This document shows, in pieces, positions 31,166 to 41,790 of a stretch of 64,000 nucleotides of DNA; the stretch's first letter is position 1, and each line of letters begins with the position of its first letter. Source of the stretch: Oharaeibacter diazotrophicus (GTDB taxonomy: Bacteria > Pseudomonadota > Alphaproteobacteria > Rhizobiales > Pleomorphomonadaceae); assembly GCF_004362745.1 (NCBI RefSeq), contig NZ_SNXY01000010.1:374501-438500 (forward strand). Reading direction: 5' to 3'. The notes under the pieces are model-generated. The model saw nothing but the letters and a program-made list of their open reading frames with translations, was not told the origin of the DNA and ran no database searches. Position numbers and translations under genes: made by a program.

Positions 31166-32074
31166 ATGCGCTGGAGAGGCCGCGAGGAGAGCAGCAACGT
31201 CGAGGACCGCCGCAGCGACGGCGGCGGCATCGGCGACGGCGGGGGCGGCTTCCGCATCCCGGTCGGCGGTCTCGGCCGCGGCGGCGGTCCCAGCATCGGC
31301 GTGATCGTCGTGGTGATGGTCGTGCTGTGGTTCCTCGGCATCAACCCGATGGTGCTGCTGCAGGGCGGCTCGATCGACCTCGGCGGCGGGGCTCCCTCGC
31401 CGGTGCGCGAGGCGTCGCGGACCGGCGGCGGCGAGGACGAGATGCGCCAGTTCGTCGGCGTCGTCCTCAAGGAGACCGAGACGACCTGGGACCAGATCTT
31501 CAAGGCGTCGGGCGAAACCTACCCGAAGCCGAAGCTGGTGCTGTTCACCGGCCAGATCCAGTCGGCCTGCGGCTTCGCCAGCGCGGCCAGCGGGCCGTTC
31601 TACTGCCCGGGCGACCGCAAGGTCTACATCGACCTCGCCTTCTATGACGAGTTGAAGCGGCGCTTCAAGGCGCCGGGCGACTTCGCCCAGGCCTACGTGA
31701 TCGCCCACGAGGTCGGCCACCACATCCAGAACCTCACCGGCGTGTTGCCCGACTTCAACGAGAAGCGCCGGTCGATGTCGGAGCGCGACGCCAACGCCAT
31801 GAGCGTGCGCGTCGAGCTCCAGGCCGACTGCTACGCCGGCGTCTGGGCCGCCGACGCCGAGCGGCGCGGGCTGCTCGAGGCCGGCGACGTCGAGGAGGCG
31901 CTCAACGCCGCCACCCAGATCGGCGACGACGCCATCCAGAAGCGGATGCAGGGCTACGTGGTGCCGGAGAGCTTCAACCACGGCACGTCCGAACAGCGCA
32001 AACGCTGGTTCCGCACCGGCTACGAGAACGGCGGGCCGGACGCCTGCGACACCTTCTCGCCGCGCAGCCTGTGA
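31166..32074 (+). CDS. YpfJ-family neutral zinc metallopeptidase
   Basis: A 302-residue membrane-anchored protein. The first 45 residues are charged and Gly-rich, then one membrane segment (IGVIVVVMVVLWFLGINPMV, about 47-66). The large periplasmic part has the zinc-binding HEVGHH (about 182-187) in VIAHEVGHHIQNLTG and the downstream ELQADCYAGVW with the third ligand, as in the YpfJ/KPN_02809 family of predicted neutral zinc metallopeptidases. The biological substrate is unknown. The start ATG at 31166 has GGGGAGG upstream. Same strand as the preceding phosphodiesterase gene, 139 bases apart. Confidence 0.93.
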   Translation: MRWRGREESSNVEDRRSDGGGIGDGGGGFRIPVGGLGRGGGPSIGVIVVVMVVLWFLGINPMVLLQGGSIDLGGGAPSPVREASRTGGGEDEMRQFVGVVLKETETTWDQIFKASGETYPKPKLVLFTGQIQSACGFASAASGPFYCPGDRKVYIDLAFYDELKRRFKAPGDFAQAYVIAHEVGHHIQNLTGVLPDFNEKRRSMSERDANAMSVRVELQADCYAGVWAADAERRGLLEAGDVEEALNAATQIGDDAIQKRMQGYVVPESFNHGTSEQRKRWFRTGYENGGPDACDTFSPRSL

Positions 32075-32175
32075 GCGCGGCGCCGGCGCCGGACCATCCG
32101 CCCCACCATCCGCCCCCTTGACGGGGCGGCGCTCCCGTGCGCCCGTGCCGGCGGACTCCAAGGAGATCGCGCGGC

Positions 32176-33393
32176 ATGGCGGACGGTCGGGCCCGGGGCG
32201 GGCTGCTCTTCGTTTTCCTCACCGTCCTGCTCGACGTGGTCGGGATCGGCATGGTGATCCCGATCCTGCCGAGCCTGATCGGCGAACTCACCGGCGAGAC
32301 GGTGTCGGCCGCCGCCGTCGACGGCGGCTGGCTGATCTTCGTCTACGCCGGCATGCAGTTCCTGTTCGCGCCGGTGATCGGCAACCTGTCCGACCGCTTC
32401 GGCCGGCGGCCGCTGCTGCTCGCCTCCGTCGCCACCTTCGGTCTCGACAACCTGATCTGCGCGCTCGCGCCCAATCTCGCCTGGCTGTTCCTCGGCCGCA
32501 CCCTCGCCGGCATCTCCGGCGGCAGCTACACCACGGCCGGCGCCTACATCGCCGACGTCGCGACGCCGGAGAACCGGGCGAAGAGCTTCGGGCTGATGGG
32601 CGTCGCCTTCGGCGTCGGCTTCGTGCTCGGTCCGGCGCTCGGCGGCCTCGCCGGCGAGCTCGGGCCGCGGGTGCCGTTCTTCGCGGCGGCGGCGCTGTCG
32701 GCGGTCAACTTCGCGATCGGCTGGGTGTTCCTGAAGGAGAGCCTGCCGCCCGAGCGGCGCCGGCCGTTCTCGCTCGCCCGCGCCAATCCGCTCGGGGCGC
32801 TCCGCCAGATGCGCCGGCACCCGACCATCCTCGGCCTCGGCGCGGTGATCGTGATCTACCAGATCGCCCACGACGCCAACCCGTCGGTGTGGGCCTACGC
32901 CGCCAAGCTGCGCTTCGGCTGGAGCGAGGGCGAGATCGGGCTGTCGCTCGCCGCCGTCGGCGTCGCCATGGCGGTGGTGATGGGCGGCCTGATCGGGCCC
33001 GTGGTGAAGCGCTTCGGCGAATGGCGGGCGGCGCTCGCCGGCCTGCTGCTCGCCGCCGTCGGCTTCACCGGCTACGCCTTCGCGACGGCGGGCTGGGTGA
33101 TGTTCGTCTTCGTCGTGCCCTTCGCCTTCATCGGCCTGATCGAGCCCTCGATCCGGGCGATCGCGGTCGGGCGGATGCCCGAGGACGCCCAGGGCGAACT
33201 CCAGGGCGCCATCGCCAGCCTGAAGAGCCTGACCATGGTGCTGTCGCCGATCCTGATGACGCGTCTGTTCGCCTGGTTCACCGGCGCCGACGCGCCGGTC
33301 TACTTTCCCGGCGCGCCGTTCCTGGCGGCGTCCGTGCTGCTCGTGGTCGGCGCGGCGCTGCTGACGCGGGAGAAGGCGCGGGACGCCGGCTGA
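32176..33393 (+). CDS. TetA-like major facilitator drug efflux transporter
   Basis: A 405-residue membrane protein with about 12 transmembrane segments. Motif A between segments 2 and 3 reads GNLSDRFGRRPLLL and motif C in segment 5 reads GVGFVLGPALGG, both typical of proton-driven 12-segment drug antiporters of the TetA/TCR type; SYTTAGAYIADV also fits. It could export tetracycline-like compounds or other small molecules; many chromosomal members are not resistance factors. The ATG at 32176 is preceded by AAGGAGAT at a good distance; a start at 32137 would add 13 charged residues. It is convergent with carA, with 29 bases between. Confidence 0.9.
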   Translation: MADGRARGGLLFVFLTVLLDVVGIGMVIPILPSLIGELTGETVSAAAVDGGWLIFVYAGMQFLFAPVIGNLSDRFGRRPLLLASVATFGLDNLICALAPNLAWLFLGRTLAGISGGSYTTAGAYIADVATPENRAKSFGLMGVAFGVGFVLGPALGGLAGELGPRVPFFAAAALSAVNFAIGWVFLKESLPPERRRPFSLARANPLGALRQMRRHPTILGLGAVIVIYQIAHDANPSVWAYAAKLRFGWSEGEIGLSLAAVGVAMAVVMGGLIGPVVKRFGEWRAALAGLLLAAVGFTGYAFATAGWVMFVFVVPFAFIGLIEPSIRAIAVGRMPEDAQGELQGAIASLKSLTMVLSPILMTRLFAWFTGADAPVYFPGAPFLAASVLLVVGAALLTREKARDAG

Positions 33394-33422
33394 ACCGGCG
33401 CCCCCCCACGGGGCCGAAGAGG

Positions 33423-34622
33423 TCAGGCCCGCTCGGGCACCGGCGCCTCGCCCTTGCGCTCGCGGATCAGGTTGACGAAGCGGCGGAACAGGTAGTGGCT
33501 GTCCTGCGGGCCGGGGCTCGCCTCCGGATGGTACTGCACCGAGAAGGCCGGCTTGTCCTTGAGGCGGATGCCGCAGTTGGAGCCGTCGAACAGCGAGACG
33601 TGGGTCTCCTCGACGCTGTCCGGCAGACTGGTGGTGTCGACCGCGAAGCCGTGGTTCATCGAGGTGATCTCGACCTTGCCGGTGGTGTGGTCCATCACCG
33701 GGTGGTTCGCGCCGTGGTGGCCCTGGTGCATCTTGACGGTGCGCCCGCCGACGGCGAGGCCGAGCATCTGGTGGCCGAGGCAGATGCCGAAGGTCGGAAC
33801 GCCGGTCTCGACCACCGCGCGGATGGTCGGCACGGCGTATTCGCCGGTGGCGGCGGGGTCGCCGGGGCCGTTCGACAGGAAGACGCCGTCCGGCTCGTGG
33901 GCGAGCACGTCCTCGGCGGTCGCGGTCGCCGGCAGCACGGTGACGGCGCAGCCCTGGTCGGCGAGCAGGCGCAGGATGTTGCGCTTGATGCCGAAGTCGA
34001 TGGCGACAACCTTGTACTTCGGCTCGGTCTGCCGGCCGTAGCCCTTGCCGTTCTCCCAGGTGGTCTCGTCCCAGGTGAAGCTCTGGGTGTTGGTGACCTC
34101 CTTGGCGAGGTCGAGCCCGACCAGCCCGCCCCAGGCCGCCGCCTGCGCCTTCAGCGCGGGGAGGTCGAACACGCCGTCGGCGGCGTGGGCGATCACGGCG
34201 TTCGGCATGCCCTTCTCGCGGATCAGCGCGGTGAGGGCGCGGGTGTCGACGCCGGTGATGCCGACGATCCCCCGGGCGGCGAGCCAGGTATCGAAGGCGC
34301 GGGTCGAGCGCCAGTTCGAGGGATCGGTGACGTCGTCGCGCAGCACCACGCCGCGCACGCCCGAGGCCGCCGCCATGTTGACGGTCTCGATGTCCTCGTC
34401 GTTGACGCCGACGTTGCCGACGTGCGGAAAGGTGAAGGTGACGATCTGCCCGGCGTAGGAGGGATCGGTCAGGATCTCCTCGTAGCCGGTCATGGCGGTG
34501 TTGAAGCAGACCTCGCCGACCGCGGCCCCTCGCGCGCCGATGCCGAAGCCCTCGATCACGGTGCCGTCGGCGAGCACCAGCACGGCGGTCGGCGTCGGTT
34601 CTTCCCAGGCGGTGGCGGTCAT
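33423..34622 (-). CDS. carA: Carbamoyl-phosphate synthase small subunit
   Basis: Glutaminase subunit that passes ammonia to CarB. The 399-residue protein has the CarA N-terminal domain (residues 1-150: FNTAMTGYEEILTDPSYAGQ, VTFTFPHVGNVG, GVDTRALT) and a class I glutamine amidotransferase domain (about 200-390) with Cys281 in FGICLGHQML and His364/Glu366 in QYHPEASPGP. The ATG at 34622 matches the family start; a longer frame to 34739 is a shadow over the promoter. It is convergent with the MFS gene and divergent from dnaG, well apart from carB. Confidence 0.97.
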   Translation of the reverse strand: MTATAWEEPTPTAVLVLADGTVIEGFGIGARGAAVGEVCFNTAMTGYEEILTDPSYAGQIVTFTFPHVGNVGVNDEDIETVNMAAASGVRGVVLRDDVTDPSNWRSTRAFDTWLAARGIVGITGVDTRALTALIREKGMPNAVIAHAADGVFDLPALKAQAAAWGGLVGLDLAKEVTNTQSFTWDETTWENGKGYGRQTEPKYKVVAIDFGIKRNILRLLADQGCAVTVLPATATAEDVLAHEPDGVFLSNGPGDPAATGEYAVPTIRAVVETGVPTFGICLGHQMLGLAVGGRTVKMHQGHHGANHPVMDHTTGKVEITSMNHGFAVDTTSLPDSVEETHVSLFDGSNCGIRLKDKPAFSVQYHPEASPGPQDSHYLFRRFVNLIRERKGEAPVPERA

Positions 34623-34748
34623 CGGTCGGTCCCTCCGGGTCGCGGACGGATCGCAGGCCGCGTGCGCGCCCGCACCCGGAACGGGCGGCGAGGGCGACGG
34701 CGCGTGCGAAAAGGCGCGGGCCGACCCGTCGGGTCCCACGCGCGGCGG

Positions 34749-34777
34749 AAAATAGGGGAGCCGGGCGGCGCCGTCAA
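34749..34777 (-). promoter_or_regulatory. Sigma-70 promoter of carA
   Basis: On the minus strand: -35 TTGACG (34772-34777), a 17-base spacer and -10 TATTTT (34749-34754), about 127 bases before the carA start. It is a near-consensus promoter. The rest of the 416-base spacer to dnaG has an AT-richer patch at 34788-34835 that may hold dnaG control signals; no other element was recognised. Confidence 0.65.
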
Positions 34778-35038
34778 CTGCGAGGGAGATGATAAAAAGA
34801 CAAATGAAAACAATGATCTGCTGTTCCGGTGCGAACGCGGTCGGTGCCGCATGGCAGTCGCTCCGCGGGGGCGGGAAGAAAATCGCGCGAGACTCGATCT
34901 CGCGCTGCCCGAGGGTGAAGCGAGTGCCGCCGGCAGATCCCGGTACGCCACGGTCGGCCTGCGCTTCCGCTGGTGACGGTGGATGGCGTGGCGCCGGCGA
35001 TAGTGGCCGCCGGGTCGGCGGGGTAGTAGGATGGCACC

Positions 35039-37009
35039 ATGCGTTTCCCGCCCCACGTCCTCGACGACATCCGCAACCGGCTGCCGATCTCCCAGGTGGT
35101 CGGCCGGCGCGTGACCTTCGACCGCCGCAAGAGCCAGCCCGCCCGCGGCGACTTCTGGGCCTGCTGCCCGTTCCACCAGGAGAAGACGCCGTCGTTCCAC
35201 TGCGACGACCGCCGCGGCATCTACCATTGCTTCGGTTGCGGGGCGACCGGAGACCACTTCAAGTTCGTCACCGAGACCGAGGGGCTCGGCTTCGGCGAGG
35301 CTGTCGAGCGGCTCGCCTCCGAGGCCGGCGTCGCGCTGCCGAAGGCAGATCCGCGCGAGCGCGAGCGCGAGGCGGTCCGCGTCGACCTCTCCGGGGCCTG
35401 CGAGATCGCGGCGAAGTTCTTCGAGCAGCGCCTGCGCGCCCCCGAGGGCCGGCCGGCGCGCGACTACCTGATCCGCCGTGGCCTGACCGAGAAGACCGTG
35501 GCCGAGTTCCGGATCGGCTGGGCGTCCGACGAGCGCGACGCGCTGAAGCGCCACCTCGTCCAGAACGGCGTCGCCGAGGAGGTCGCGGTCACCGCCGGCC
35601 TCCTGATCAAGCCGGAGGACGGCCGCTCGTCCTACGACCGCTTCCGCGGCCGGGTGATGATCCCGATCCACGACGAGCGCGGCCGCGTCGTCGCCTTCGG
35701 CGGCCGCACCCTCGATCCGGACGGCCAGCCGAAGTACCTCAACTCGCCGGAGACGCCGATCTTCCACAAGGGCACGATGCTGTTCAACGTGCACCGGGCC
35801 CGCGAGGCGGCGCACAAGTCGGGCTCGATCGTCGTCACCGAAGGCTATCTCGACGCCATCGCCGTGCACCAGGCCGGCATCCGCAACGTCGTCGCCGCCC
35901 TCGGCACCGCCTTCACCGAGGACCATATCCAGCGGCTCTGGCGCCTCGCGCCCGAACCGGTGATCTGCTTCGACGGCGACCGCGCCGGCATTGCCGCGGC
36001 GCACCGGGCGATCGACCGCATCCTGCCCGTCCTGAAGAGCGGCTTCTCCTTCAACTTCTGCTTCCTGCCCGACGGCAAGGACCCCGACGACGTCGTCCGC
36101 GCCGGCGGCGCCGAGGCCTTCCTGGCCGAGACCGCCAAGGCCCGCCCGCTGTCGGAGGTGCTGTGGGAGCGCGAGGCCGCCGGCGCGCGCATCGACACGC
36201 CCGAGCGCAAGGCGGCGCTGGAGGCGCGCGTCGACGAACTCGTCCGCCTGATCCGCGACGACAGGGTGGCACGGCGCTACCGGCTGGCGCTCCGGGTCAA
36301 GCTGTCCGAACTGTTCTGGGCGCACGACCGCCGGACGCGCTCGGGTTCCGCGCCGGGGACCGGCGAGCGCGGCGCTCCGGCCGCGGCGCCGATGGCCGCG
36401 GGCGTCGACCTCCGGCCGGCCGACGACCCGGAACTCGCCGCGATCGAACGCATCCTGCTCGGGCTCTGCGTCGAGTATCCCGACCTCTACGAGGCCAACA
36501 TCGAGCGGCTGGTGCGCACCGAGTTCCGCGTCAAGGCGCTGGAAGACTTCAAGCGCGCGCTCTACCGCATCGCCGTCGACCTCGACGAGAGTTCGGTGTC
36601 GAGCTTCTACGAGGCGCTCGACGGCCGCTTCTACTTCGTGCTCAACGAGGTCCACGGCGACGAGGCGCGGCGCGAGGGTGCGGTGACCGCGCCGCGCGGC
36701 CACAAGCTGCGCGAACGGCTGCCGATCCTGCGCTTCCACCCGCCGGAGAGCTTCGTCGAGACCTGTTTCGACATCCTGATCGAGCGGTTGTCGCTGCGCG
36801 CGCTCGCCGGCGACATCGAGCACGACATGGCCGCGGTGGGAGAGGCCACCGACGAGGAGCAGGCGACGCGCATCTTCGAACTGGCGCGCGAATTGACCCG
36901 CCGCCGCGAGGAACTCGCCCGCCGCGAGGCCGAACTCGCCGAAGCCGCCAAGGCGATCCGCGCCGCCACCACCGGCGGGCGCGCCTCGGCGGCGGCGCTG
37001 TGGCATTGA
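35039..37009 (+). CDS. dnaG: DNA primase
   Basis: Makes RNA primers for chromosomal replication. The 656-residue protein has an N-terminal CHC2-type zinc ribbon (Cys43-x2-His46 and Cys64-x2-Cys67 in IYHCFGCGATGD), the catalytic core (about 110-250, with GRVMIPIHDERGRVVAFGGR), a TOPRIM domain with the catalytic EGYLD (about 268-272) and FDGDRAG (about 311), and a C-terminal helicase-interaction region that ends in a highly charged helical tail. Upstream of rpoD, as in the macromolecular synthesis operon, but without rpsU. ATG at 35039 is the natural start; GTAGTAGGATGGCACC precedes it. Confidence 0.97.
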   Translation: MRFPPHVLDDIRNRLPISQVVGRRVTFDRRKSQPARGDFWACCPFHQEKTPSFHCDDRRGIYHCFGCGATGDHFKFVTETEGLGFGEAVERLASEAGVALPKADPREREREAVRVDLSGACEIAAKFFEQRLRAPEGRPARDYLIRRGLTEKTVAEFRIGWASDERDALKRHLVQNGVAEEVAVTAGLLIKPEDGRSSYDRFRGRVMIPIHDERGRVVAFGGRTLDPDGQPKYLNSPETPIFHKGTMLFNVHRAREAAHKSGSIVVTEGYLDAIAVHQAGIRNVVAALGTAFTEDHIQRLWRLAPEPVICFDGDRAGIAAAHRAIDRILPVLKSGFSFNFCFLPDGKDPDDVVRAGGAEAFLAETAKARPLSEVLWEREAAGARIDTPERKAALEARVDELVRLIRDDRVARRYRLALRVKLSELFWAHDRRTRSGSAPGTGERGAPAAAPMAAGVDLRPADDPELAAIERILLGLCVEYPDLYEANIERLVRTEFRVKALEDFKRALYRIAVDLDESSVSSFYEALDGRFYFVLNEVHGDEARREGAVTAPRGHKLRERLPILRFHPPESFVETCFDILIERLSLRALAGDIEHDMAAVGEATDEEQATRIFELARELTRRREELARREAELAEAAKAIRAATTGGRASAAALWH

Positions 37010-37050
37010 GGGCGCGTCCGGCCGCCGATTCGCCGGTGCCGCGAATCACC

Positions 37051-37079
37051 CTTGCGGATTCCTCGCCGCTCGCTACATA
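37051..37079 (+). promoter_or_regulatory. Likely promoter of rpoD with a long leader
   Basis: CTTGCG (37051-37056), a 17-base spacer and TACATA (37074-37079). This resembles alphaproteobacterial housekeeping promoters (CTTGAC-N17-CTATAT). Transcription from here would give rpoD a leader of nearly 390 bases. Otherwise the 464-base spacer 37010-37473 shows no gene. Confidence 0.5.
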
Positions 37080-37473
37080 GACGAGTCCGGGAAGGGGTAC
37101 CCCATTCCCGCGCGAAGGATGCGCGCCACGCGTCGCCCGAGGGCGGCCGGCCGACGACGTCGCGGATCGGGGTGCTCGCGGACCGCATCGGGCTTTCCAG
37201 GGCGCGACGAGACGGGACGGGACGAACCATCGCAAGCGGAACGGCGTTGCGAGGGATCGTGGCCGGCCCTCGTTCGGCTTGGCACGGGCCCGTGGCGTGG
37301 TCGGTTTTGCCGGCCGGGCAGAGTTAAAGCGGGTTTAAGGGCTGGACGGGCATTTTCCCGAGTGGTGCGACCGCTCGGGATCGCGGCTTCCGGGCGGAGG
37401 CGGCGGGTCCGGACGGATGGCGGGACAGGCCCGGCGCGGCAGGACGGCGCGACGGCCGACGGCGGAGACGGAC

Positions 37474-39498
<2,025 letters not shown>

Positions 39499-39504
39499 TA
39501 CCGG

Positions 39505-39532
39505 CCCCGCCCGCGTCGCGACGCGGGCGGGG
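39505..39532 (+). terminator. Perfect 28-bp palindrome after rpoD
   Basis: CCCCGCCCGCGTCG followed directly by its complement, seven bases after the rpoD stop. Only a weak T-run (GGTTACGG) follows. It is the first of two strong hairpins here and probably ends the rpoD transcript. Confidence 0.65.
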
Positions 39533-39585
39533 TTACGGCCATTCGGCCTGCGCCCGGTCGGGCGCTCGGCGCGCCATCCCTCGAC

Positions 39586-39618
39586 GAGGCCGCCCGTGCG
39601 AAGAGCCCGGGCGGCCTC
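39586..39618. terminator. Second hairpin between rpoD and DUF2798 gene
   Basis: GAGGCCGCCCG (39586-39596) pairs with CGGGCGGCCTC (39608-39618) around an 11-base loop, followed by GCCGTTTCC. It lies 14 bases from the stop of the convergent gene and could serve both strands. Confidence 0.6.
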
Positions 39619-39632
39619 GCCGTTTCCGGCCG

Positions 39633-39896
39633 TCAGCGGCCGGGGGCGGCGACCAGCAGCCCGACGATCCGCCGCACCAGCGGCAGCACGAGCAGCAGGG
39701 TGGGAAAGGCGACCACCCAGGACAGCGCCCAGGCGGTCGGCCAGACGTGGACGAATTCGGGCACGGGCCCGAGGCTGCGCAGGGTGGAGACGAGCGACAC
39801 CACCAGCGTCATCAGCACCGACAGGATGAAGGGCATGACGACGGGGGCCCAGTGGGCGGGCAGCTTGCGCGAACGCGCGCGGACATCAGTGTTCAT
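39633..39896 (-). CDS. DUF2798-family small membrane protein
   Basis: An 87-residue protein with two membrane segments (about 20-42, VVMPFILSVLMTLVVSLVST, and about 55-78, ALSWVVAFPTLLLVLPLVRR). The pattern matches DUF2798, small inner membrane proteins of unknown function in many proteobacteria. The ATG at 39896 fits the usual length; an upstream start at 39938 would add 14 residues. It is a single gene, convergent with rpoD. Confidence 0.8.
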   Translation of the reverse strand: MNTDVRARSRKLPAHWAPVVMPFILSVLMTLVVSLVSTLRSLGPVPEFVHVWPTAWALSWVVAFPTLLLVLPLVRRIVGLLVAAPGR

Positions 39897-40163
39897 GGGA
39901 AGATCCGGGACATCTGCCCGGCAACGGGAGCGATCCATACGTCGACGCCTCCGGCCGGGCCGGTTGATGCGTTGCCTGACGTCGGACGCTTACGGCGCCC
40001 GCCATCTCTGTCGATGGATCGGCGCGAGCGGGAGAAGACCACCGCGGCGGCAGCGAGTCAAGGCAGTGGTCGTGGACGACTGCGCCACCCCCGCCCTTGA
40101 CGGGCGGCGCCGGCGCGGGTTTACCGGAACGAGGCGGCGTCGTGCCGCGTGGAGCTGGTGGCG

Positions 40164-40445
40164 ATGTCGTTCCTGAAGAAGCTGTTCGGTCTCGGCGGCG
40201 GCGCCGCCACGCCGGCCGGGCCGGCGCCGGCCTTCGAGTACAAGGGCTTCCTGATCCGGGCGACCCCGGTCGCCGAGGGCGGCGAGTGGCGGGTTTCCGG
40301 CGTCGTGGTCGAACTCGGCGAGGGCGGGCGCGAACTGCCGTTCCAGCGCGCCGACCGGATGTCGTCGAAGGACGAATGCGTCGAGATCACCTTCCAGAAG
40401 GGCCGGCAGATCATCGACGACCACCGCGGGCGCCCGTTCGGCTGA
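40164..40445 (+). CDS. HlyU-family protein
   Basis: A 93-residue protein starting MSFLKKLFGLGGG, with a central beta-rich domain (FEYKGFLIRATPVAEGGEWR to about ITFQKGRQIIDD). This matches HlyU-family proteins, named after the Vibrio haemolysin activator but mostly uncharacterised in alphaproteobacteria; this group has no helix-turn-helix visible here, so the name may mislead. Start ATG 40164 gives the conserved N-terminus; the frame upstream is a shadow. Followed 62 bases later by a Uma2-type gene on the same strand. Confidence 0.8.
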   Translation: MSFLKKLFGLGGGAATPAGPAPAFEYKGFLIRATPVAEGGEWRVSGVVVELGEGGRELPFQRADRMSSKDECVEITFQKGRQIIDDHRGRPFG

Positions 40446-40507
40446 ACGCTTCGGCGTGCACGGGTCTACGCTTTGGCGTGCACCGCGGGCGTGGTAGCAT
40501 CCGCTCC

Positions 40508-41080
40508 ATGAACAAGCCGGTCGTGATCGCCCAGGACGGACTGCCCCGCCGCCTCTTCTCGGTGGCCGACGTCGACCGCATGGTCGAGGCCGGGATCATC
40601 GGCCACGACGAGCGCGTCGAGATCGTCGACGGGGAGATCCTGCCGATGTCGCCGAAGGGCCCGCTGCACGAGACCTTCAAGCAGCATCTCACCATCCACT
40701 TCGCCCGCAACCTGCCGGCGGGGACGACCTTCATCCAGGAAGCCGGCTGGCGGCTCGGCGAGATGCTCTATCTCGAGCCGGACTACCTGTTCTTCCCCGA
40801 CCGTCTCGGCATCGCCACCGTCGGCGGCCCGGACGCGCTGCTGGTCGTCGAGGTCGCCGACACCTCGCTCGGCTACGACGCCGGCCGCAAGGTCGAGCTC
40901 TACGCCCGGCTCGGCGTGCGCGAATACTGGGTCGTCGAGGCCCGCACCCGCGAGACCCGCGTCCACCGCGAGCCCGACGGCGGCCATTTCGGCCGCCGCT
41001 TCGTCGCCGGTCCCGACGACGTGCTGGCGCCGCATCTCCTCGCCGGCCTGACGCTGCGCCTTTCCGACCTGCCGCTCTGA
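40508..41080 (+). CDS. Uma2-family (DUF820) endonuclease-like protein
   Basis: A 190-residue protein of the Uma2/DUF820 family, which has a PD-(D/E)xK nuclease fold. Visible residues: EIVDGEILPMSPKG near the start, the acidic LEPDYLFF (about 92-99), VVEVADTSLGYD (E-x-A/K region, about 115-126) and the conserved KVELYARLGVREYWVVE. The first catalytic Asp and the Glu are in place. Family function is unknown; most are predicted nucleases, abundant in some bacteria. A second, related gene lies 710 bases downstream. No signal peptide. ATG 40508 matches its paralogue in spacing. Confidence 0.9.
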   Translation: MNKPVVIAQDGLPRRLFSVADVDRMVEAGIIGHDERVEIVDGEILPMSPKGPLHETFKQHLTIHFARNLPAGTTFIQEAGWRLGEMLYLEPDYLFFPDRLGIATVGGPDALLVVEVADTSLGYDAGRKVELYARLGVREYWVVEARTRETRVHREPDGGHFGRRFVAGPDDVLAPHLLAGLTLRLSDLPL

Positions 41081-41129
41081 CCACGTGCGGCGCGGACCGG
41101 GAGGTCCGCACCGCCGTCCGCGTCCAGCC

Positions 41130-41657
41130 TCAGACGAACTCGAGCCCCGGCACCGCGCCGAGGAAGTCCGGCTTGCCGATCTCGACGCCGTTGGCGCGCA
41201 GGATCCCGTAGGCGGTGGCGAGGTGGAAGTGGAAGTTCGGCAGCGCGTAGTGGAGGAGATAGGCCGTCGCCTCCATGCGGCCGCGCTTGGTCGGGCCCAT
41301 CGGGAACTCGATCGTGCGGCCGGGCGCGGCGGCGACCAGCGCCGGGTCGATGCCGCCGAGGACGGCGAGGGTGCGCTCGATGCGGGCGCGCAGGTCGGCG
41401 AGGGTGGCCTCGTCGTCGGCGAAGGCCGGAGCCTCGACGCCGGCGGCGCGGGCGGTGGCGTTCTTGGCGAAGTCGCAGGCGATCTGGACCTGACGGGCCA
41501 GCGGGTACATGTCGGCGATCAGCCGGCAGCCCGGCAGAACGGCGGGGCCGACCCGCCGGGCCTCGGACCAGGCCTCGGCCTTGCCGAGCACGGCCGAGAG
41601 CGCGCCGAGCGAGCGCACGAACACGGGAACGGTGATGGTGTAGGCGTCGATCGTCAT
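41130..41657 (-). CDS. DUF1993-family protein
   Basis: A 175-residue soluble protein of the DUF1993 family, related in fold to DinB-like four-helix bundles. Typical parts are MTIDAYTITVPVFVRSLGAL at the start, LIADMYPLARQVQIACDFAK in the middle and YLLHYALPNFHFHLATAYGI near the end, with His residues that could bind a metal. It lies on the minus strand between two Uma2-type genes. Family function is not known. Start ATG at 41657. Confidence 0.88.
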   Translation of the reverse strand: MTIDAYTITVPVFVRSLGALSAVLGKAEAWSEARRVGPAVLPGCRLIADMYPLARQVQIACDFAKNATARAAGVEAPAFADDEATLADLRARIERTLAVLGGIDPALVAAAPGRTIEFPMGPTKRGRMEATAYLLHYALPNFHFHLATAYGILRANGVEIGKPDFLGAVPGLEFV

Positions 41658-41790
41658 CCGGTGGTCTCCTCGTGGCGGCCGTGCCGCGGCACCCGCGCCG
41701 CGCCGGGATAGCGGTTCGGCACCGCCGCGGAAAGAGGGTGCCGGCCCGACGGCGCTTGCCGGCCGGCCGGCCGGTGCTATCCTCCCGGGC

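Noticed and set aside
32176-33393. A tetracycline resistance gene on a mobile element
   Set aside because: The MFS protein is only TetA-like in fold, has normal composition for the window and no mobile-element genes or repeats around it.
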